Assembly (NCBI GenBank): GCA_023415305.1
Contig: JAEZKZ010000082.1
Coordinates: 1-64,000, forward strand
Direction of reading: 5' to 3'
DNA from: Bacillota bacterium
GTDB taxonomy: Bacteria; Bacillota; Clostridia; Acetivibrionales; DSM-1351
DNA: 64,000 bases
Of this stretch, positions 60,014-64,000 are shown piece by piece. Within the stretch, counting starts at the first letter, position 1; each line of letters opens with the position of its first letter. The position numbers and the translations under genes are program-made. Below the pieces are notes generated by a model, which searched no databases, had not been told where the DNA came from, and worked only from the letters and a program-made list of their open reading frames with translations.

Positions 60014-61204
60014 ATGAAGATAAAGCGGTATTTGGGGAAAAATACACAAGAGGTATTACTGAAAGTTAAGATGGACCTTGGGAATAATGCTATTATTCTG
60101 AATACTAAAAAAGTAAGGCAGAAGGGCATAAAGAAATATTTTTCTAAACCGATGATAGAGATTATGGCAGCCATAGATGATGATAATTCCAAGGTCAAGG
60201 AAAGAGAATTAACAAAAATCGAACCTATTCACCAGGATAATACATTATCTAAAAATATATTGTCACAAAAAGAGGAAAAGATTACGGAGTTAGAGAATAA
60301 AGTAAGTAATATAGAAAATCTTTTAGGCAGGATTCTAAATATTGTAAATAATGAAGATAAAAGTAATGAAGCAGTTTCTCCCGAGGAACAGCTTATGGGA
60401 GAAGACAATGGAAAGCAGTTTCCGCAGATTTTTCAATTGCTGTATAACAACCTCCTGAAAAATGAGGTTGATGAGGATATTGCCAAAGGAATTATTGAGC
60501 AGGTTGCCAAGAGGAGCAGTTCAAGAAATATTAATGATGCGTCTATTGTCATGCATTCAGTTATAGCATCAATGCTTGGAAAGCCTGAGCCTATATACCT
60601 GCGCAAGGACGGAAAGCCTACAGTTATTCTCTTTGTTGGACCAACGGGAGTAGGAAAAACCACTACACTTGCTAAACTGGCTGCTACATTTATGTTATCA
60701 AACAACAAAAGGGTTGGGCTAATAACAGCCGATACCTATAGAATTGCTGCTGTAGATCAGCTGAAAACCTATGCTGAAATACTTGGTATTCCTATATCGG
60801 TAGCATATTCTGTAGTTGAAATAACAAACGAAATTCAGAAGTACAATGACAAGGACATTATTTTGGTTGATACTGCGGGGTGCAGTTACAGGGACAAACA
60901 AAAGTTTGATGAGTTAAAGAAGCTTGTTTCTGCTTGTAATGCAGATAATATATTTTTGGTGCTAAGTTCAACAGTCAGCTCGAAAAACTGCAGGGATATA
61001 ATTAAAAATTATGATTTTATTCCAAATTACAAGCTTATTTTTACCAAGCTGGATGAGTCACCGGTGTACGGTAGCATCCTGAACACGAAATGTTACTCCA
61101 ACAGGAGTTTGTCCTATATAACCAACGGTCAAAATGTTCCTGACGATATCGAAGTAGCAAACATTGATAGACTATCGAAAAACTTATTGGGAAATTTGTC
61201 GTAG
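60014..61204 (+). CDS. flhF: Flagellar biosynthesis GTPase FlhF
   Basis: The 396-residue SRP-family GTPase sets flagellar position and number. It has the FlhF start MKIKRYLGKNTQEVLLKVK and an acidic/coiled B region. The GTPase domain contains G1 FVGPTGVGKTTTLAKLAATF (in part), ADTYRIAAVDQLKTYAEIL (in part), VDTAG and FTKLDE. ATG 60014 directly follows GGAGGTTAGT. flhG, its partner, follows. Confidence 0.94.
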   Translation: MKIKRYLGKNTQEVLLKVKMDLGNNAIILNTKKVRQKGIKKYFSKPMIEIMAAIDDDNSKVKERELTKIEPIHQDNTLSKNILSQKEEKITELENKVSNIENLLGRILNIVNNEDKSNEAVSPEEQLMGEDNGKQFPQIFQLLYNNLLKNEVDEDIAKGIIEQVAKRSSSRNINDASIVMHSVIASMLGKPEPIYLRKDGKPTVILFVGPTGVGKTTTLAKLAATFMLSNNKRVGLITADTYRIAAVDQLKTYAEILGIPISVAYSVVEITNEIQKYNDKDIILVDTAGCSYRDKQKFDELKKLVSACNADNIFLVLSSTVSSKNCRDIIKNYDFIPNYKLIFTKLDESPVYGSILNTKCYSNRSLSYITNGQNVPDDIEVANIDRLSKNLLGNLS

Positions 61205-61257
61205 CATAATACAAGGATGATGTGATGTCAGGCTGACGGGATGAGACATGGAGGTTA

Positions 61258-62181
61258 ATGATGATAGATCAAGCTGAAAAGTTAAGAAAAATTGTTAACA
61301 ATATGAATAGTGAACCCATTAAAGACCTATCTGAGAATCAATTACCCGAAAGGATAACAGTTGGTAAGCGTGCTAGAGTTGTGGCTATTACAAGCGGTAA
61401 GGGAGGAGTAGGGAAAACAAGTGTTACGGTTAATCTTGCTATTGCCTTAAGTCAAAAAGGGTATAGAGTAGTTATAATTGATGCAGATTTGGGCTTATCA
61501 AATATAGATGTTGTTTTCGGAATAGTTCCGAAGTATACACTACTTGATTCAATCAACAGTGAAAAGGGTATTTTAGATATCCTTTGTGACGGGCCGAATA
61601 ATATAAAGTTTATATCAGGCGGCTCAGGGGTTCAGGAGTTAATCAGTCTTGACAGGAACTCTCTGGATTCTTTTATTGCCAATATGTCATTGCTTGATCA
61701 TATAGCAGACTATATTTTAATAGATACAGGTGCAGGTCTTTCCGATACAGTTATGAATTTTGTATTATCAGCAGAAGAAGTACTTTTGGTAGTAACTCCG
61801 GAACCGACCTCAATAACCGACGCCTATGCACTTGTAAAAACAGTATTTTACACAAAGAAGGACTGTTCAATCAATGTACTGATAAATAGAGCTGAAACTG
61901 AGAATGAGGCAAAGACAGTTTACAATAATTTTGCAGCGGTTTCAGAAAGATTTCTTGGTATGAAACTTCAATCTCTGGGCTATTTGCCCTTTGATCAATC
62001 ATTTACCAAATCTGTGAAGATGCAGAAACCATATTTACTTTGCTACCCGAAGAATTCTACAAGCAAAATGATAAACGATGTAGCTGATGCCCTTATCAGA
62101 AAGGAAATAAATATAAACACCTTGACACAGGCAGGAATCAAAGGTTTTATTAATAGATTTGTCGGCTTGTTTACCAATTGA
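61258..62181 (+). CDS. flhG: Flagellar number regulator FlhG (MinD-like ATPase)
   Basis: The 307-residue ParA/MinD-type ATPase has the deviant Walker A VAITSGKGGVGKTSVTVNLA (in part), IIDADLGLSNIDVVFG and IDTGAG. A short N-terminal helix (DQAEKLRKIVN) resembles the FlhF-activating region of FlhG. It stimulates FlhF GTPase and, in B. subtilis, helps place flagella and assemble the C ring. ATG 61258 or 61261 after GGAGGTTA. Confidence 0.93.
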   Translation: MMIDQAEKLRKIVNNMNSEPIKDLSENQLPERITVGKRARVVAITSGKGGVGKTSVTVNLAIALSQKGYRVVIIDADLGLSNIDVVFGIVPKYTLLDSINSEKGILDILCDGPNNIKFISGGSGVQELISLDRNSLDSFIANMSLLDHIADYILIDTGAGLSDTVMNFVLSAEEVLLVVTPEPTSITDAYALVKTVFYTKKDCSINVLINRAETENEAKTVYNNFAAVSERFLGMKLQSLGYLPFDQSFTKSVKMQKPYLLCYPKNSTSKMINDVADALIRKEININTLTQAGIKGFINRFVGLFTN

Positions 62182-62217
62182 TAAGGTAGTATACTATTAT
62201 TAAGTGGGGTAAATCAC

Positions 62218-62910
62218 TTGAATACTGTGTTTAACTTACAAGAATTTACTATTGGAACCAAGATTGAAATGAAGGTTGTAGATCCGATGGAAGGAAAACT
62301 TGACATTGGATTTGTAAGCCAGTTGGAAGGCTTTGTTGACGTTAATATTATTAGAATAAGCGCTCCTATATATGAATCAAAGGTATATCCTGTAAGGGTA
62401 AACTCAGCTATAGAGGCATATCTGTTTTGTGCTGCAAACCAAATTTATCAAGTAGTCGGATATGTAACGGATAGACTAATAATCGATGATATTGCTTTAC
62501 TGGATGTCAGGGTTACTGAAAAACCTTCAAAGATACAGAGAAGACAATTCTACAGATTTGAATGTAAAACTCCTGTGGGATTTATTATGGTAGAACCGGA
62601 CAAGCACAATACCACATCAGAACTTAATGGATACACTATTGATATAAGCGGAGGCGGGTTGTCCTGTGTTACTGATAAAATTATCAATGCAAATTCCGTT
62701 GTTATAGGATTCGTGTTATTGGGTAATTATAGATTAGATTTTAAAGGGAAAGTAGTCAGGTGTAAGAAAGAGATTATAAATGAAGAAGTTAAATACTGTT
62801 CTTCAATTAGTTTTGTAGATTTGGAGCATAAGGAAAGGGAAAAAGTTGTCAGTTTTGTATTCAATCAGCAACGGGAATTATTAAAAAAAGGGCTAAGGGG
62901 CGGAGAATGA
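62218..62910 (+). CDS. YcgR-like PilZ domain protein (c-di-GMP receptor)
   Basis: The 230-residue protein has an N-terminal YcgR-like domain (about 1-95) and a C-terminal PilZ domain. The PilZ domain has the c-di-GMP motifs QRRQFYRFE (RxxxR type, about 103-110) and DISGGGLSC (D/NxSxxG). In B. subtilis the equivalent YpfA/MotI binds the stator on c-di-GMP and stops swimming. The TTG start at 62218 is preceded by GTGGGG. It overlaps cheB by 4 nt. Confidence 0.9.
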   Translation: MNTVFNLQEFTIGTKIEMKVVDPMEGKLDIGFVSQLEGFVDVNIIRISAPIYESKVYPVRVNSAIEAYLFCAANQIYQVVGYVTDRLIIDDIALLDVRVTEKPSKIQRRQFYRFECKTPVGFIMVEPDKHNTTSELNGYTIDISGGGLSCVTDKIINANSVVIGFVLLGNYRLDFKGKVVRCKKEIINEEVKYCSSISFVDLEHKEREKVVSFVFNQQRELLKKGLRGGE

Positions 62911-63977
62911 GTTTAAAACCAGGCAAAGGCAACTTAATAAAAGTGTTAATCGTTGATGATTCGGCTTTTATGAGAAAAGTTCTTTCCGATATGATCGAAT
63001 CTGAGGAATCCTTAACAGTGGTGGGTACTGCTACCGATGGAAAGGACGCTTTGGAAAAAATAAAGAACTTGAATCCGGATGTTATTACCCTGGATGTTGA
63101 AATGCCCATAATGGATGGTATCAGCTGTCTTAAAGAGATAATGCAGAGATTTCCGAAACCGGTTATTATGCTAAGCAGTGTTACTGATCATGGAGCAGAA
63201 CTTACTTTAAGGGCTTTGGATGAAGGTGCAGTTGATTTTGTTGCTAAACCCAAAAATATATTTGATATAAAAAATGATAAAAAGAAAAATGAAATTATTG
63301 AAAAAATTACTGTAGCAAAAAACATAAAATTCAACAATCTAAAGAGTAATTCCAATGATAAGGGTGATGAACCTGCGGTCAATAATAGCAAGACTTTGAA
63401 ATATATTATTGCTGTTGGGACATCAACGGGAGGACCTAAAGCCTTACAAAGTGTTATCCCGTTGCTACCCGGTGATATTCCGGCAGCGGTATTGATTGTA
63501 CAGCATATGCCGCCCGGCTTTACAAATTCTCTTGCCGAAAGGCTTGACAGTAAGAGTCAAATGGTAGTGAAGGAAGCTTCACACAGAGAGAAAGTACTGA
63601 CAGGACATGTTTATATTGCACCCGGTGATTCACATATGGTAATTGAAGCTGCCTCAAATGGAGATATACATATTAATTTGGACAAGTCCCCGCCGGTAGG
63701 TGGGCATAGGCCATCCGTGGATGTTATGATGAACTCTTTATCTGATACAGGGCTTAAGAATATCATTGGTGTTATTATGACAGGTATGGGAGCCGACGGC
63801 AGTATAGGTATTAGAAAGCTGAAGGATATTAACAGGAGTTATATTATAGCTCAGGATGAAGAAACAAGTGTAGTATTTGGAATGCCGAAAATGGCAATAC
63901 AGACAGGAGCAGTAGATAAAGTTGTACCATTAGACAAAATTTCAGAAGAAATAATTCAATATTTGGGGGTGCGTTAA
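62907..63977 (+). CDS. cheB: Chemotaxis protein-glutamate methylesterase CheB
   Basis: The 356-residue protein has an N-terminal receiver (DD at 17-18, phospho-acceptor Asp63 in ITLDVEMPIMDG) and a C-terminal methylesterase. The catalytic triad is visible as Ser in VGTSTGGPKAL, His in VQHMPPGFTNSLA and Asp in IMTGMGADGSIG. It removes methyl groups from chemoreceptors for adaptation when phosphorylated by CheA, whose gene begins next. Confidence 0.96.
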   Translation: MSLKPGKGNLIKVLIVDDSAFMRKVLSDMIESEESLTVVGTATDGKDALEKIKNLNPDVITLDVEMPIMDGISCLKEIMQRFPKPVIMLSSVTDHGAELTLRALDEGAVDFVAKPKNIFDIKNDKKKNEIIEKITVAKNIKFNNLKSNSNDKGDEPAVNNSKTLKYIIAVGTSTGGPKALQSVIPLLPGDIPAAVLIVQHMPPGFTNSLAERLDSKSQMVVKEASHREKVLTGHVYIAPGDSHMVIEAASNGDIHINLDKSPPVGGHRPSVDVMMNSLSDTGLKNIIGVIMTGMGADGSIGIRKLKDINRSYIIAQDEETSVVFGMPKMAIQTGAVDKVVPLDKISEEIIQYLGVR

Positions 63978-63979
63978 TT

Positions 63980-64000
63980 ATGGATATGAGTCAGTATTTA
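63980..64000 (+). CDS. cheA: Start of cheA (chemotaxis histidine kinase), cut by window edge
   Basis: Only seven codons are visible (MDMSQYL), starting at ATG 63980 just after cheB. This is the usual first stretch of clostridial CheA (Hpt domain). The assignment rests on that short match and on gene order. Confidence 0.6.

Overview
The window looks like chromosome of an AT-rich, spore-forming, motile Gram-positive of the class Clostridia. The evidence is spoIIGA-sigE-sigG, CotF-like coat proteins, T-box leaders, BceRS-BceAB and a single large flagellar operon. Gene content and order fit the mesophilic cellulolytic Ruminiclostridium group (cellulolyticum/papyrosolvens type). That genus assignment is an inference; no search was possible.

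Layout. 1-5.6 kb: end of an MFS transporter, tRNA-Val(GAC), a CaCA cation exchanger, a DUF4363/DUF421 pair, T-box-controlled tyrS and two small spore-coat genes. 5.9-18.3 kb: murA is cut in two exactly at its catalytic cysteine motif, and 11,057 bp of other genes lie between the halves. These are a receiver protein, an ECF sigma/anti-sigma pair, polA-coaE-slt, a small unknown gene, T-box-controlled aroF, and murT-gatD with an amber stop in gatD. A 15-bp direct repeat (14/15 identical) marks both ends, and joining the halves across it restores a 418-residue MurA. 18.3-22.1 kb: ftsQ, sbp, ftsA, ftsZ. 22.1-27.1 kb: a BceRS-like two-component system and BceAB-like ABC transporter. 27.3-30.2 kb: spoIIGA-sigE-sigG. 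30.4-38.1 kb: nrdR, yifB, dprA, topA, trmFO. 38.2-64 kb: flagellar/chemotaxis operon flgB-flgC-fliE-fliF-fliG-fliH-fliI-fliJ-motE-like-fliK-flgD-orf-flgE-flbD-fliL-fliM-fliY-cheY-fliO-fliP-fliQ-fliR-flhB-flhA-flhF-flhG-pilZ-cheB-cheA(start).

Two things stand out beyond the routine annotation. First, the precise split of murA has the geometry of a site-specific insertion, yet the intervening DNA carries housekeeping genes and no recognisable recombinase. Second, there is a recurring family of structured 5' leaders. A strong GGAGG site drives a mini-ORF of 6-17 codons beginning (G/T)TG-AAA-(A/G)A(C/T), followed by hairpins that lead into the main ribosome binding site. Copies precede aroF and trmFO (closely related to each other) and bceS and bceA (sharing an identical 15-nt start). 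The bceA leader also has a perfect 10-nt anti-Shine-Dalgarno with an alternative pairing partner, and part of that module recurs before flhF. I do not recognise this leader family from known riboswitch classes.

Genes work together in blocks: cell-wall precursor synthesis and division (murA, murT/gatD, ftsQAZ), envelope-stress sensing and export (bce), mother-cell/forespore sigma cascade (spoIIGA, sigE, sigG), and flagellar export, switch and chemotaxis.
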